Positions 37,401-44,560 of a stretch of 64,000 nucleotides of DNA are shown here, piece after piece. The notes under the pieces are model-generated. The model was not told the DNA's origin. It searched no databases and was given only the letters and a program-made list of their open reading frames with translations. Origin of the DNA: Microbacterium arborescens (lineage in GTDB: Bacteria; Actinomycetota; Actinomycetes; Actinomycetales; Microbacteriaceae); the NCBI RefSeq assembly GCF_030369635.1, contig NZ_CP128474.1, positions 1 through 64,000 of the forward strand. Direction: 5' to 3'. Position numbers and translations under genes: made by a program. Within the stretch, counting starts at the first letter, position 1. Each line of letters opens with the position of its first letter.

Positions 37401-37801
37401 CCGTCGTGATCGATCCACGTCATCGACACCGCGGTCCAGGTGTCTTCGCCGTCGCCACGGAGGACGGTCATCTTCGTGCCGTCCTCGGTGCGCGACTCGT
37501 CGATCTTGCCGCGGCCGTAGGACAGGATGTTGCGCTGCTCGGAACCGCGCGGACGCCCCGTGACGCCACCGTTCGAGGCGCCGTTGAAGGGCGTGGTGTG
37601 GGGCATCATGAGCGCAATGTACGCGTCCATGAGCGTGGACTTGCCCGACCCCGAGCCGCCGCACAGAAGAGTGGCACCGGGGGAGAAGCGCACGCGATGG
37701 GCGCCCTCGTAGCCGCCCCAGTTGATGAGCTGCAGGTCTTCGGCGAGCCACTGCTGGCCGCGGGATGCCGCCGGGATGAGCCCGAACAGCGTCTCGAGCA
37801 T
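34448..37801 (-). CDS. jetC: JetC / MksB: SMC-like ATPase of a Wadjet-type condensin
   Basis: Large SMC/MukB-like ATPase, the motor of Wadjet (JetABCD) anti-plasmid complexes. The 1117-residue protein has Walker A as CGGSGSGKSTLMDAY near residue 40, long coiled-coil arms with a hinge-like central part, the ABC signature KSGGESQEL, and Walker B/D-loop VFMDEALIKADAHF near the end. I start it at ATG 37801, two bases after the jetB stop; the open frame upstream is an Arg-rich shadow of jetB. The last 263 bases are duplicated as a broken copy at 30.5 kb. No jetD follows. Confidence 0.93.
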   Translation of the reverse strand: MLETLFGLIPAASRGQQWLAEDLQLINWGGYEGAHRVRFSPGATLLCGGSGSGKSTLMDAYIALMMPHTTPFNGASNGGVTGRPRGSEQRNILSYGRGKIDESRTEDGTKMTVLRGDGEDTWTAVSMTWIDHDGSQFTAVRAWYIPASARVLEDTVRVRATTDRAFDLRSLEPAAAQRLSDSAVRAAGLEPVGTDREFSARLHAVLGIGAAGAGAKAMSLLARIQAGQQITTVDDLYKRLVLEEPETMETADAVVAHFDGLESTRMRMLTARQQVTALTPIPQLRAKMAAATERVNLIDEVGSFSDAGSLATLWRADRRLGMLRDVETELRERKNAAEVTLREKRALADGAEAERDGLIDVLRLSGGDRLATAQRELREVERRLTDVRRHREVLDAALRGLGVELSNRDEFTAFISRARAELADSDAKARARSAFAEAASTAKAARIEVAELEAEAQRVASRHGNIPPALHESRERLAEAAGLTTADLPFVGELIEVRTEFEPWREAFNLALGGFATTVLIDTAHLGRFRAAIESVHTPVRLRFEGVHAGMEPVANLDPQTLPGRLDYQSSPFTGWLQERLETRHGYVCVDSSAELPKHRMALTITGQVAQGNRGAHGGHGRENVLGFSNERRRHDVARLIEDARRRLDDALRERKVAETELDTVDSRLAVYAKITDLTWEEVDVEAVTAERERWIGVQSDVTAANPEIADVQRRISDIKDRISHLRDEIARVSIERDQIEAQWAEVIDDVDSDQSVLDDAERAGRTLTAAQSAFLDERFHLDGPTSDASPSQALNRFSAALATAAQRLAEDRRAAVDALDESRDGLRRIMVSFLERWPNPNLLPDPDTSIDDFERALQALETSGLHELEAEWRDSLLKLSGNDLTNLDSTLSRSIREIRDRIDPINRIMQDLPFYDDDHRLQITTRENQSEPRRRFRRELREVRGLIENATTDDEREHAYRRMSRLIGHMRRSAPDFGDLIDVRNHVRVSAERVDAVTKKHVALYDHIGEKSGGESQELIAFIVGAALRYQLGDASAERPRYAPVFMDEALIKADAHFTKRAIGAWRGLGFQLVIGAPNDKYSAIEPHVDVEYDILKDTRGRSWAKPKVALEAPAS

Positions 37802-37803
37802 CG

Positions 37804-38547
37804 TCACAGCTCCTCCTCCTGAGGCTCGTCGTCTTCGTCGTCTTCGTCGTCTTCGTCGGCCGCGACGCCACCGGTGTCGTCCGCCTCTGACCGGTCGCGC
37901 AGCCAATCGCGCAGTTCGCGCAGCTTCTCAGCGCTGAGGACGATCTCGACGAGCGGACTGATGCGGAAGCGTCCCGTCGTCTCCTCGTCGACGATGCCGT
38001 CGCGCGCGAGCCGGTCCATCGCTTTGCGGATCAGTCTCTGCCGCTTCGCGGTGTCGCCGTCGGCATCCGCGAAGTAGCTCATCACGGTCTGCTCGACGTC
38101 CTCGATGTCGACCCGGGCAGCCGGCTCACCGGCCGCCGACTCCCGCTGGTACACCGTGCGCAGGTGTACGAGGACGAGGGTCTCGGACCGCGTGTATGCG
38201 GCATCCCGAAGCAGGATCGGAACATCGAGCTCGTCCGAGCGCACCTGCTGCTTGTAGGCGACGCCCCGGTCGTGGTCGATCACGAGCCGCACGAACAGGT
38301 CGTTGAGGCGCGATTCGATGAGCTGCTGGTTGTCGAGCAGGGCCGTCCACTCCTCGCGGTTGCGGTCCGCGAGCACGAACCGTCGCTGCAGCAGGTGGAC
38401 GAGCACGCGGCGCACCGCGGGATCGAGCACCCCGCGATCGCCGGGGAAGAGCTCGCCGAGGTCGTCCTCCATCGCAGCGGGCTCGACGAATGCGCCGTCA
38501 CCCGGGGCCTCGTCTTCGGCTGTGCCGAGGCTGGCGGTGTCAGTCAT
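37804..38547 (-). CDS. jetB: JetB / MksE: DUF4194 kleisin-associated subunit
   Basis: Small winged-helix (KITE-like) subunit that bridges the kleisin JetA and the ATPase JetC. The 247-residue protein shows the DUF4194 pattern ([55 protein letters not shown]). Its tail is strongly acidic, built from a 9-base tandem repeat that codes DED units. Start overlaps the jetA stop by 8 bases, and jetC starts right after it: a tight three-gene operon. Confidence 0.93.
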   Translation of the reverse strand: MTDTASLGTAEDEAPGDGAFVEPAAMEDDLGELFPGDRGVLDPAVRRVLVHLLQRRFVLADRNREEWTALLDNQQLIESRLNDLFVRLVIDHDRGVAYKQQVRSDELDVPILLRDAAYTRSETLVLVHLRTVYQRESAAGEPAARVDIEDVEQTVMSYFADADGDTAKRQRLIRKAMDRLARDGIVDEETTGRFRISPLVEIVLSAEKLRELRDWLRDRSEADDTGGVAADEDDEDDEDDEPQEEEL

Positions 38548-40012
38548 CGTCGGGCTCCTTCGAGGTGCGGGCGGTCACGGATCCGAAGGCGAAGCGCCGT
38601 GTCGTCCCATCGGGGCGACGCGCCTCGACCACCGAGAGGTCGTCACTCTCGCGCATGCCGTTGCGGTGGGCGATCTCGAGGAGACCGACCAAGTCGACCG
38701 GACGGCGGACGTCGTCGTCCGCGGCGAGGAAGGCCTCACCCAGATCGAACTCCTCGCCGAGGGCCGCGACGTGAGCTTCGAGCTCCGCATAGCGCGGACC
38801 GCCCCACGCGCGCGTGTCGGCATCCAGAATCTCCGCGTCTGCGTCGGACTCCGTCAGCGGTGCCGGCGCACGGGGCGGGCGGATGTCGGTCGTCGACTGC
38901 CGCAGGTGGCGGATGTCGGCTGTGGGCAGGCTGCGGATCATGTCGACGGTGGCCTCGGATGACGTGCTGTGCGTCCAGGCTTGCAGACCGGCCATGACAT
39001 CGCGCAGCAGATCGTCGACGTGGCGATCGCGGATGGGGTCGTGCGTGCGCACCTGCGCGGTGATGACCCGCGACGCACGGCGCTGCGCGGTCAGCACCTC
39101 TTCGACGCCGAGTTCGACGCGCCTCGAGATCGCGTCGAGCTCGGCGCGCTGCTCGGCGTCCATGAGACGCGCGAAGGGCTGTGTGAGCAGGGTGTGCAGC
39201 TGGTCTGTGAGGCTGTCGATGCGCTCGGGATCACCGATCAGCCGGAGCGCGCCGGCGAACGCCCGGCCTTCCGGCGTCGACTGCATGACGTACTGTCCGC
39301 GCTGCAGGTACTCGCGCAGCACTTCGCCGGTGGGTCGCACGTCGCGCCGGAGGTCGGCGATGACATCGCGCTGCATGGCCTTAATGGACTCCGCGACGCG
39401 CGTGAAGTCGGCGGGCAGCTCGCGCGCGAGATGCAGCACGTTCTCCGCCTCTTCGAGGAGCTGCTCATCGTCGATCGGCTCGGATTCCCCGAGCTGAAGG
39501 CGCGCGATCTCGGCGTCGAGCGCGTCGCGTTCGCGGATGAGGCGAGCCAACCGCACCTCCGGGTCGGTCTCGGCGTGGTCGGAGAGCCGTTCGACAGCCT
39601 CCAGGAGGGTGCGGACACGGGAGTTCGAGACGCGGGTGCGTCCGCCGGTGGTGCGTCCGGTGATTTCCAGCGCGCCCACCGCGTGGGCCGTCAGCCGGTA
39701 GACCTCGACGTCGCCGTCGATCTGGGGGACGAGCCATCCCACCCGCACCCAGTAGCGACAGATCTCGCGGGCTGTACCGGCCGGCAGCGCGCGATCGTCC
39801 TCGTCGTATCCGGCTGCACGCAGCTCGTCGAGGATCTCGGCGACCTCGGCATGCGCATCCGAGATCTCGACGGACGGCCGGTCGACGGAGAAGACGAGTG
39901 AGAGCGTCGCGACCACGAAGGGCGCGTAGCGGCCGTGGAGGAGATCGAGCGTGGGGGTGCGGAACGCCGACAACGCACGCAGATACGCGGCCTCAGCGCG
40001 AGTACTTCCCAT
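38540..40012 (-). CDS. jetA: JetA / MksF: DUF3375 kleisin subunit
   Basis: Kleisin-type subunit of the JetABC condensin. The 490-residue product matches DUF3375: N-terminal [20 protein letters not shown], central [20 protein letters not shown], long helical middle and [20 protein letters not shown]. It is the first gene of the operon; the upstream 27 bases to the duplicated acetyltransferase 3' end leave little room for an own promoter unless it sits inside the island. Confidence 0.93.
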   Translation of the reverse strand: MGSTRAEAAYLRALSAFRTPTLDLLHGRYAPFVVATLSLVFSVDRPSVEISDAHAEVAEILDELRAAGYDEDDRALPAGTAREICRYWVRVGWLVPQIDGDVEVYRLTAHAVGALEITGRTTGGRTRVSNSRVRTLLEAVERLSDHAETDPEVRLARLIRERDALDAEIARLQLGESEPIDDEQLLEEAENVLHLARELPADFTRVAESIKAMQRDVIADLRRDVRPTGEVLREYLQRGQYVMQSTPEGRAFAGALRLIGDPERIDSLTDQLHTLLTQPFARLMDAEQRAELDAISRRVELGVEEVLTAQRRASRVITAQVRTHDPIRDRHVDDLLRDVMAGLQAWTHSTSSEATVDMIRSLPTADIRHLRQSTTDIRPPRAPAPLTESDADAEILDADTRAWGGPRYAELEAHVAALGEEFDLGEAFLAADDDVRRPVDLVGLLEIAHRNGMRESDDLSVVEARRPDGTTRRFAFGSVTARTSKEPDDD

Positions 40013-40038
40013 CCATGCAACAGTATCCGGCGCGCCGA

Positions 40039-40104
40039 CATCGAACTGTCAGGTCAGATCCCGTCGAGCGTGGGCGGGAGCGCGAACACGAGCTCGTCGA
40101 TCTC
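40039..40104 (-). repeat. 66-bp direct repeat, copy 1: remnant of an acetyltransferase 3' end
   Basis: This segment matches 43198-43263 without gaps and with four mismatches. Read on the minus strand it codes EIDELVFALPPTLDGI and a stop (40056-40054), which is the C-terminus of the acetyltransferase gene at 43213-43704 with a Val to Ile change; two of the other differences are synonymous. It lies just upstream of jetA and forms the left edge of island 2. Confidence 0.9.
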
Positions 40105-40220
40105 CTCAATTTGGCGACGAAGACAGATTGAGGCTTGACCTTCAAAGAACCGGTTGGAGCAGGACCTTTGTCGTACCCCCCCAGGGCGGGCCTGAAGGTG
40201 GTGCCGTCACAACCCTTCCT

Positions 40221-41252
40221 ATGACTCGAAACCAGCATGGATCAGACGCGTGTTGGGTGCTGACCCGTGCGATTATTCCGCTCCCTCGCGTGCGCGTGCG
40301 CGTGCGAGGGCGCGTGGCCGTGGCCGACGCCTATGGCGACACCCTCAACACCTACATCGACCGAGCCGTGGGCGAACAGGCACCCGCGCGGCCGCGGGCG
40401 ATGTACCTCCCGGGCGCCGATCAGCGCTTCCGGTTCCTCGCCTTCGACCTCGACGCGCACGGAGACGCCGCAGCGCCCCTGCGTGACCTGAACGTCCTCG
40501 CCGGATACCTCACGGACGCTGGCATCCCATTTCTGGTCTGCGAGTCCGGTCCTGCCGGCGGCCGACACATCTGCGTCGGCTTGGCCGAATCGATCGAAGC
40601 CGACACCGTGGCGACGCTCAACCGTCTCGTCAAGCACCTCTGCCCGCTTTCCAACCCCCGCGCCGGCTGCGTGCGCCCTCCAGGAGCGCCCCACTGTGAC
40701 GGAGGGGCATCCGTGCCGCTCACCGGCTCCCTCGACGTCCTGACGGCCCCACACCTCTGCCGCGGCGATTCGTGAACTTAACAGCCGCCTGGCGGCCCTC
40801 GTCGACGACGCCGAGCCCGCAGATTCCGACCGGGAACGCCCCAGCGGCCCTATCCCGGTCGATGCCACCGCCGCCTGTACCTGCCGGGCCAGCGCCGCGA
40901 GCTCCCCGCCGTCAGCGCAGCGGCCCTCCGGGAGCTCCCGGCCGGCGCCGATGCCTCAGCGCAGCTGTGCCGCGTTCTCGTCGGCGCGGCCGCCGCCAGG
41001 TGGCACCACGCCGACGTCGCCGCGCTCGTCGACGACGCAGCCGGCCTCGAGCACGTGCGCACACGCGCGACCCCCCCCGCGGCCGCGCCCCGCGTCGACG
41101 AGGCGTACAGGCCGCGATCCTCGCCCGGCAATGGGACAAGGCCGTACGGTACGTCGCTACCAGCGCACGTCAGATCGGCCTGCACACAGTGGGGAGGGCC
41201 GAACTCGTTGATCGGCAGTCGAGCCGGCGTTGCCGGCACAGCATGGACCGTG
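40221..41252 (+). pseudogene. Broken plasmid-type primase/replication gene
   Basis: From ATG 40221 the first frame reads an archaeo-eukaryotic-primase-like core: RFRFLAFDLDAHGD (metal-binding Asp pair), FLVCESGPAGGRHICVGL and NPRAGCVRPPGAPHCDGG, as in replication proteins of actinobacterial plasmids. It stops at 40775, while plausible continuation (ELNSRLAALVDDAEPADSDR, then RRLYLPGQRRELPAVSAAAL, then ILARQWDKAVRYVATSARQI) jumps between the two other frames up to about 41250. At least three frameshifts are needed, so the gene is dead. It marks island 2 as plasmid- or ICE-derived. Confidence 0.78.
41177..41250 (+). repeat. Island-internal repeat, copy 1
   Basis: Two blocks (41177-41212 and 41219-41250) recur at 42767-42802 and 42844-42875. 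The first differs at a few positions, the second (32 bases, containing the small hairpin CCGGC GTT GCCGG) is identical. The copies flank the minus-strand secreted-protein pair. Confidence 0.75.
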
Positions 41253-41260
41253 GCGCCGCG

Positions 41261-41518
41261 CTATTGCGCGCCTGGCTCTTGCCCGTGAAGTCTCAGGATG
41301 ACCGAGCTTTCAGAGTCAGCCTGCGCGTAGATCACGAATTCCCGATCTTGAGCGTGAGCTGTGGCCCACCTGAGCACATCATGGAAGCTACCGGCGTGCT
41401 CGAGCAGCCATTCGTCGCTGGCCCCGTCCCGCGACCAGAAGTCAACTCGATAGATCGGCCCGCCGACGACCTGCGACGCGTAGCGAGGGTCCACGCTTCG
41501 TGCTTTCAAAGAGCTCAT
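41261..41518 (-). CDS. Small protein downstream of the island 2 secreted protein
   Basis: An 85-residue product starting MSSLKARSVDPRYASQVVGG and containing YRVDFWSRDGASDEWLLEHA and DREFVIYAQADSE. No signal peptide or membrane helix. It starts 5 bases after the stop of the secreted-protein gene, so they are a pair; a small cytosolic partner next to an exported protein could be an immunity-type protein, but this is speculation. No family was recognised. Confidence 0.55.
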   Translation of the reverse strand: MSSLKARSVDPRYASQVVGGPIYRVDFWSRDGASDEWLLEHAGSFHDVLRWATAHAQDREFVIYAQADSESSVILRLHGQEPGAQ

Positions 41519-41523
41519 GCGAC

Positions 41524-42177
41524 TCAGATGGTCTTCCAAACGGTCTTAGTCTGGGAGCCGACCGTCGACAGCTGCCCCCCGACCTCGAAGTACCAGGTCG
41601 CGGTTGCCCTCCAGAACCCGGTTCCGCGGCCACCATTTTCTCCCTGCTTGGGTGTGTAGAACGTCTTACCCGTCCCATTGACGACCACGTTCTGCGTTAG
41701 TGAGCTGGATGCTCGGCTGGAGAACGACAAGTTCGAGGTGTTGTTGGCAGAGTTCGAGGGGGCGAAGTAGAGCGAGCCAGCATGCTTGATGTCTACAGTC
41801 GCAGGTGCGTTGCCAGTGCCACTGCACCAGATCTCCGTCTTGAAGATGGCGCCACCAGCTCCGGCCGAGTAATGAGGATCGCGGACGGCATTCGTGCTCG
41901 TCGTTCCCGCGCAGGTGACGCTGAAGCCAGTGGCACCTGCCCGCGTGATGGAGACTTCGAAATTGCCGTCGGCGTCGGCGGGGGTGACTACGGTCGTCTC
42001 GAGGGATTCGAGCGACGTGTCCATTCCCCGCTGTTCGTGGATCTGCTGGACCTCGTGCTCGATGGTGTCTTCGTCGATTCCCGATGCCGCCGTCGCCGCT
42101 CCTGCGGGGAGGCTCAGGGCGATCGCTGCCGAGACTGCGACCGCGAGAATTGTCCTAGATCTTGTTGCGATTCTCAT
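41524..42177 (-). CDS. Secreted hypothetical protein of island 2
   Basis: A 217-residue exported protein: signal peptide MRIATRSRTILAVAVSAAIA ending near GAATAASG, a short acidic/helical segment (EHEVQQIHEQRGMD), then a beta-rich mature part with two cysteines (VTCAGTT and IWCSGTG) ending ...VWKTI. A GAAGGAC site precedes ATG 42177. Base composition is lower in GC than neighbours, which fits recent acquisition. No family recognised; the C-terminal TKTVWKTI resembles TIWKTI in the island 1 secreted protein. Confidence 0.72.
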   Translation of the reverse strand: MRIATRSRTILAVAVSAAIALSLPAGAATAASGIDEDTIEHEVQQIHEQRGMDTSLESLETTVVTPADADGNFEVSITRAGATGFSVTCAGTTSTNAVRDPHYSAGAGGAIFKTEIWCSGTGNAPATVDIKHAGSLYFAPSNSANNTSNLSFSSRASSSLTQNVVVNGTGKTFYTPKQGENGGRGTGFWRATATWYFEVGGQLSTVGSQTKTVWKTI

Positions 42178-42308
42178 GCGTCCTTCTTTTCCATCTCCAG
42201 GCATCGAACGGCTTTGGCTCAATGATGCTCATTGTGCCAAAATGCTCGTTCAGCCGTAAGTAGAAATTCGTGGTCTAGTCTGGTAGTCGCCATGTGTAGG
42301 AGGTCTTG

Positions 42309-42555
42309 GCTGGTCGCTCGGCGGCTTCCTTGTTCGTGGCCGAGGGCCTCACCACGCACCGCCGCACCGTCGGCGAGGCCACCCGCAACGGCAATGCCCG
42401 GGCGCACGAGATCGGCGGAATCGAGAGTCGCACCAGCAAGAAAACCTGGCGCTACCCCACCGCCCTCGACGCGGCGTACTTCACCCCGCTCGCCGCATGG
42501 GCTACAGCCTCAGCGACGTCAAGCAGATCGTCACCGCCGCTACGACCGACTGGTA
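42309..42555 (+). pseudogene. Fragment of a plasmid-type gene, frameshifted
   Basis: One frame reads LFVAEGLTTHRRTVGEATRN, HEIGGIESRTSKKTWRYPT and DAAYFTPLAA; one base off, the product continues RMGYSLSDVKQIVTAATTDW and stops at 42555. No start codon with a site is present. It may be the separated 3' part of the primase/replication gene at 40221-41252, with the secreted-protein pair inserted between, but homology should be checked. Confidence 0.5.
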
Positions 42556-42577
42556 AACCCCACTATTGCTACTACTG

Positions 42578-42618
42578 CCGGTGTTACCTCCATCCGCGCT
42601 CCCCGGGGGTAACACCGG
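42578..42618 (+). terminator. Hairpin after the frameshifted fragment
   Basis: Perfect 11-bp inverted repeat CCGGTGTTACC / GGTAACACCGG with a 19-base loop, 22 bases after the fragment's stop. Likely an old terminator. Confidence 0.5.
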
Positions 42619-42766
42619 TGGGCCCGCGTCGACGACCCGTGCCTCAGTCGACGGCGCTCCGCGCCGCGGCAGTCCCCAAGCGCCACCAAATACCCCCAGT
42701 TGGTGGGGCATGGTGCGGCCGCTCCCCCCCCGCCCCCAATGTGCACAGCCCAGCTGTCGCGGGGCT

Positions 42767-42875
42767 GGCCTGCACACAGTGGGGACGGCCGAGCTCGTCG
42801 ACGAACCGGCGGAGGGCAGGGCCGAGCTCTGCGAGCTCGGTGGTCGAGCCGGCGTTGCCGGCACAGCATGGACCG
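42767..42875 (+). repeat. Island-internal repeat, copy 2
   Basis: Second copy of the two blocks described at 41177-41250, here separated by a 41-base insertion. It lies in non-coding DNA rich in homopolymer C and G. Confidence 0.75.
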
Positions 42876-42894
42876 CTACGCGGCCCGTTTTTTC

Positions 42895-42929
42895 GCCGTG
42901 AAGCCTTCAGCACTACGTGCCTTCACGGC
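42895..42929 (+). terminator. Hairpin with T-rich flank
   Basis: Stem GCCGTGAAG / CTTCACGGC preceded by TTTTTT and followed by AAAAC, so on the minus strand it is a typical T-tailed terminator. It lies 66 bases before the next small gene. Confidence 0.55.
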
Positions 42930-42996
42930 AAAACAAACAAAGGGAGAGAGAACACAGACATGGGCAACCAAGCACTCATCTCTGATCGTCGGGATC

Positions 42997-43188
42997 ATGC
43001 TGACGAGCGTCGGTGACATCAGTTTCTGGCGCAGCGTCGTCACCGCGGCTGAGTCGACCGCGTCCTACGAGTCGAGTGCGGCGGTCTTGTGGCCCGTCGG
43101 GCTGGTGTCGATCGGCGCTGGGGTCCTCTCGCTCACTGCCACCGCGCTCGTGAAAGCCCTCGCAGGACCGCGCATACTCAGGAAGTGA
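42997..43188 (+). CDS. Small membrane protein at the right end of island 2
   Basis: From ATG 42997 the product has 63 residues with a hydrophobic segment (AAVLWPVGLVSIGAGVLSLT) and a basic end (AGPRILRK). The same frame is open upstream and also hydrophobic (SSLIVGIMLTSVGDIS). A good GGGAGAGAG site and ATG at 42960 are in a different frame (MGNQALIS...), so the original start may have been lost by a frameshift. Function unknown. Confidence 0.4.
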   Translation: MLTSVGDISFWRSVVTAAESTASYESSAAVLWPVGLVSIGAGVLSLTATALVKALAGPRILRK

Positions 43189-43197
43189 CCGGCCCGT

Positions 43198-43263
43198 CAT
43201 CGAGCTGTCAGGTCAGACCCCGTCGAGCGTGGGCGGTAGAGCGAACACGAGCTCGTCGATCTC
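43198..43263 (-). repeat. 66-bp direct repeat, copy 2 (inside the intact acetyltransferase 3' end)
   Basis: Partner of 40039-40104, covering the last codons and stop of the acetyltransferase gene and 15 bases after it. It is the right edge of island 2. Confidence 0.9.
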
Positions 43264-43704
43264 TGCGCCACGGGCGGGTGCGTAGGCGCGCTGTCGGCGG
43301 ATCTCGCTGAAGCCGTTCTTGGTGAGAACGGCGATGGATGCCGCGTTGTCCGCGGCGACTCGTGCATAGAGCGGACGCTCGGCCTCGCGGGCGACGAGCA
43401 GCCGCAGCGCGGCGGAGGCGACGCCGCGACCTCGCGCGTGGCGGGTGATCCAGAAGGTGACCTCGCGGTCGCCGTCGACGGTGAAGGCCGCGGCGGTTCC
43501 GGCGAAGCCGCCGTCGTCGGTCACGACGAGCATCGAGACCCGGTCGTCGGCGCGGTGGCGCTCGAGCCACGCATCGAACGCAGCACGGTCGGAGGGGTCG
43601 TCGGTGGTGAACGCGGCCTGCGAGACGGCATCCGGGTCGCGCATCATCTCGAAGACGGCATCCGCGTCGTCGTCTTCGAAGGGGCGGAGATCCACGTGAG
43701 TCAC
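43213..43704 (-). CDS. GNAT-family N-acetyltransferase
   Basis: A 163-residue acetyltransferase starting MTHVDLRPFEDDDADAVFEM, with the acetyl-CoA loop as ITRHARGRGVASAALRLLVA and the later NAASIAVLTKNGFSEIRRQR. GTG start at 43704. Before island 2 arrived this gene, in the same direction, would have been directly upstream of jetA, since a copy of its 3' end remains there. Substrate unknown. Confidence 0.92.
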   Translation of the reverse strand: MTHVDLRPFEDDDADAVFEMMRDPDAVSQAAFTTDDPSDRAAFDAWLERHRADDRVSMLVVTDDGGFAGTAAAFTVDGDREVTFWITRHARGRGVASAALRLLVAREAERPLYARVAADNAASIAVLTKNGFSEIRRQRAYAPARGAEIDELVFALPPTLDGV

Positions 43705-43814
43705 ACCGGCACGCTACGCGGATGAAATCCGTCTCATTTACGGGTATCGGTGCGGCGCGAGAATCAGTACAGTTGTCCCGTCACGCATCGCGTGACGTAT
43801 CCGGGGGGATCCGT

Positions 43815-43857
43815 CGACGCCCGGGCGCTGCATTTCTGGCACGCAGCCCGGGCGTCG
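43815..43857 (-). terminator. Terminator-like hairpin upstream of the acetyltransferase
   Basis: Ten-bp outer stem GACGCCCGGG / CCCGGGCGTC with further GCTGC/GCAGC pairing inside. It lies after the HAD phosphatase gene on the minus strand and probably ends that operon. Confidence 0.7.
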
Positions 43858-43878
43858 AATGGGGGAGTTCCCCGATGC

Positions 43879-44550
43879 TCACTCTGCAGGCAGCAGCTGC
43901 GCCCGCAGGTCGTCGATGTCGGCCGCCACGGCGATCGCGCCGTCGGCCTCGTCTGGCGTGCTGAAGCCCCACGACACGAAGATGACCGGCACGTCGTTCG
44001 CGGCGCCGCCTTCGACGTCGTGGTGGCGGTCTCCGATGAGGACGGGCCGCGAGACGTCGACGCCGTCGGCGGTCAGGCGCCGGAGAGCCTCCGCCACGAT
44101 GTCCGACTTCGAGCTCAGCGTCTTCTCGTCGCTCGTCGCCCCGACGATCTCACGCAGCCGGCGCGCGAGACCGAAGTGCTCCATGAGCGCCCGCACCTGG
44201 ATCTCGGGCTTGGAGCTCGCCGTCGACTGCGGCACGCCCGCCTCATCCAGCTCGATCATGAGGTCGGCGACGCCGGGGTAGAGGCGTGCTCCGGTCGTGT
44301 AGCCGTCGGCCTTGCCGAGCACGCGGTAGAACGACACCGCCTCGGTCGCCTTCTCGGGCGACATCCCGAGGTTCGTCTGGAACGACTCGTGCATCGGCGG
44401 GCCGATCCAATGGATGAGCTCGTCGTGCGTCGGCGCCGGGTGACCGAAGTGCGCGAGCGTGATCGTGAGGCGGCGGAGGATACCCTCGGAAGCGTCGACG
44501 ACCGTGCCGTCGATGTCCCACAGGACGCAGGAGAACGGCGATCGGGTCAT
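43879..44550 (-). CDS. HAD-family phosphatase
   Basis: Haloacid dehalogenase-type hydrolase of 223 residues, close to phosphoglycolate phosphatases. Motif I is LWDIDGTVVDASEG with the nucleophile Asp, motif II is in PQSTASSKPE, and motif IV is VLIGDRHHDVEGG. A cap domain with HGPAPTHDEL-like helices lies between. It starts 10 bases after the ABC ATPase gene, so it is the last member of that operon. True substrate is not known. Confidence 0.92.
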   Translation of the reverse strand: MTRSPFSCVLWDIDGTVVDASEGILRRLTITLAHFGHPAPTHDELIHWIGPPMHESFQTNLGMSPEKATEAVSFYRVLGKADGYTTGARLYPGVADLMIELDEAGVPQSTASSKPEIQVRALMEHFGLARRLREIVGATSDEKTLSSKSDIVAEALRRLTADGVDVSRPVLIGDRHHDVEGGAANDVPVIFVSWGFSTPDEADGAIAVAADIDDLRAQLLPAE

Positions 44551-44560
44551 AGGTCCCACC

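Noticed and set aside
34448..37906. Longer jetC start at 37906
   Set aside because: The added residues are an Arg-rich shadow of the acidic jetB tail; ATG 37801 lies directly after the jetB stop and begins family-like sequence.
40291..40318. GC-rich alternating CGTGCG repeats as a regulatory element
   Set aside because: They lie inside the dead primase gene and code for a VRVRVRGR stretch; simple low-complexity sequence.
28448..43704. Classical integrase-driven genomic island at tRNA-Leu
   Set aside because: No integrase, excisionase or relaxase is seen, and the repeat extends beyond the tRNA and joins a gene fragment; recombination between lineages explains the data better.
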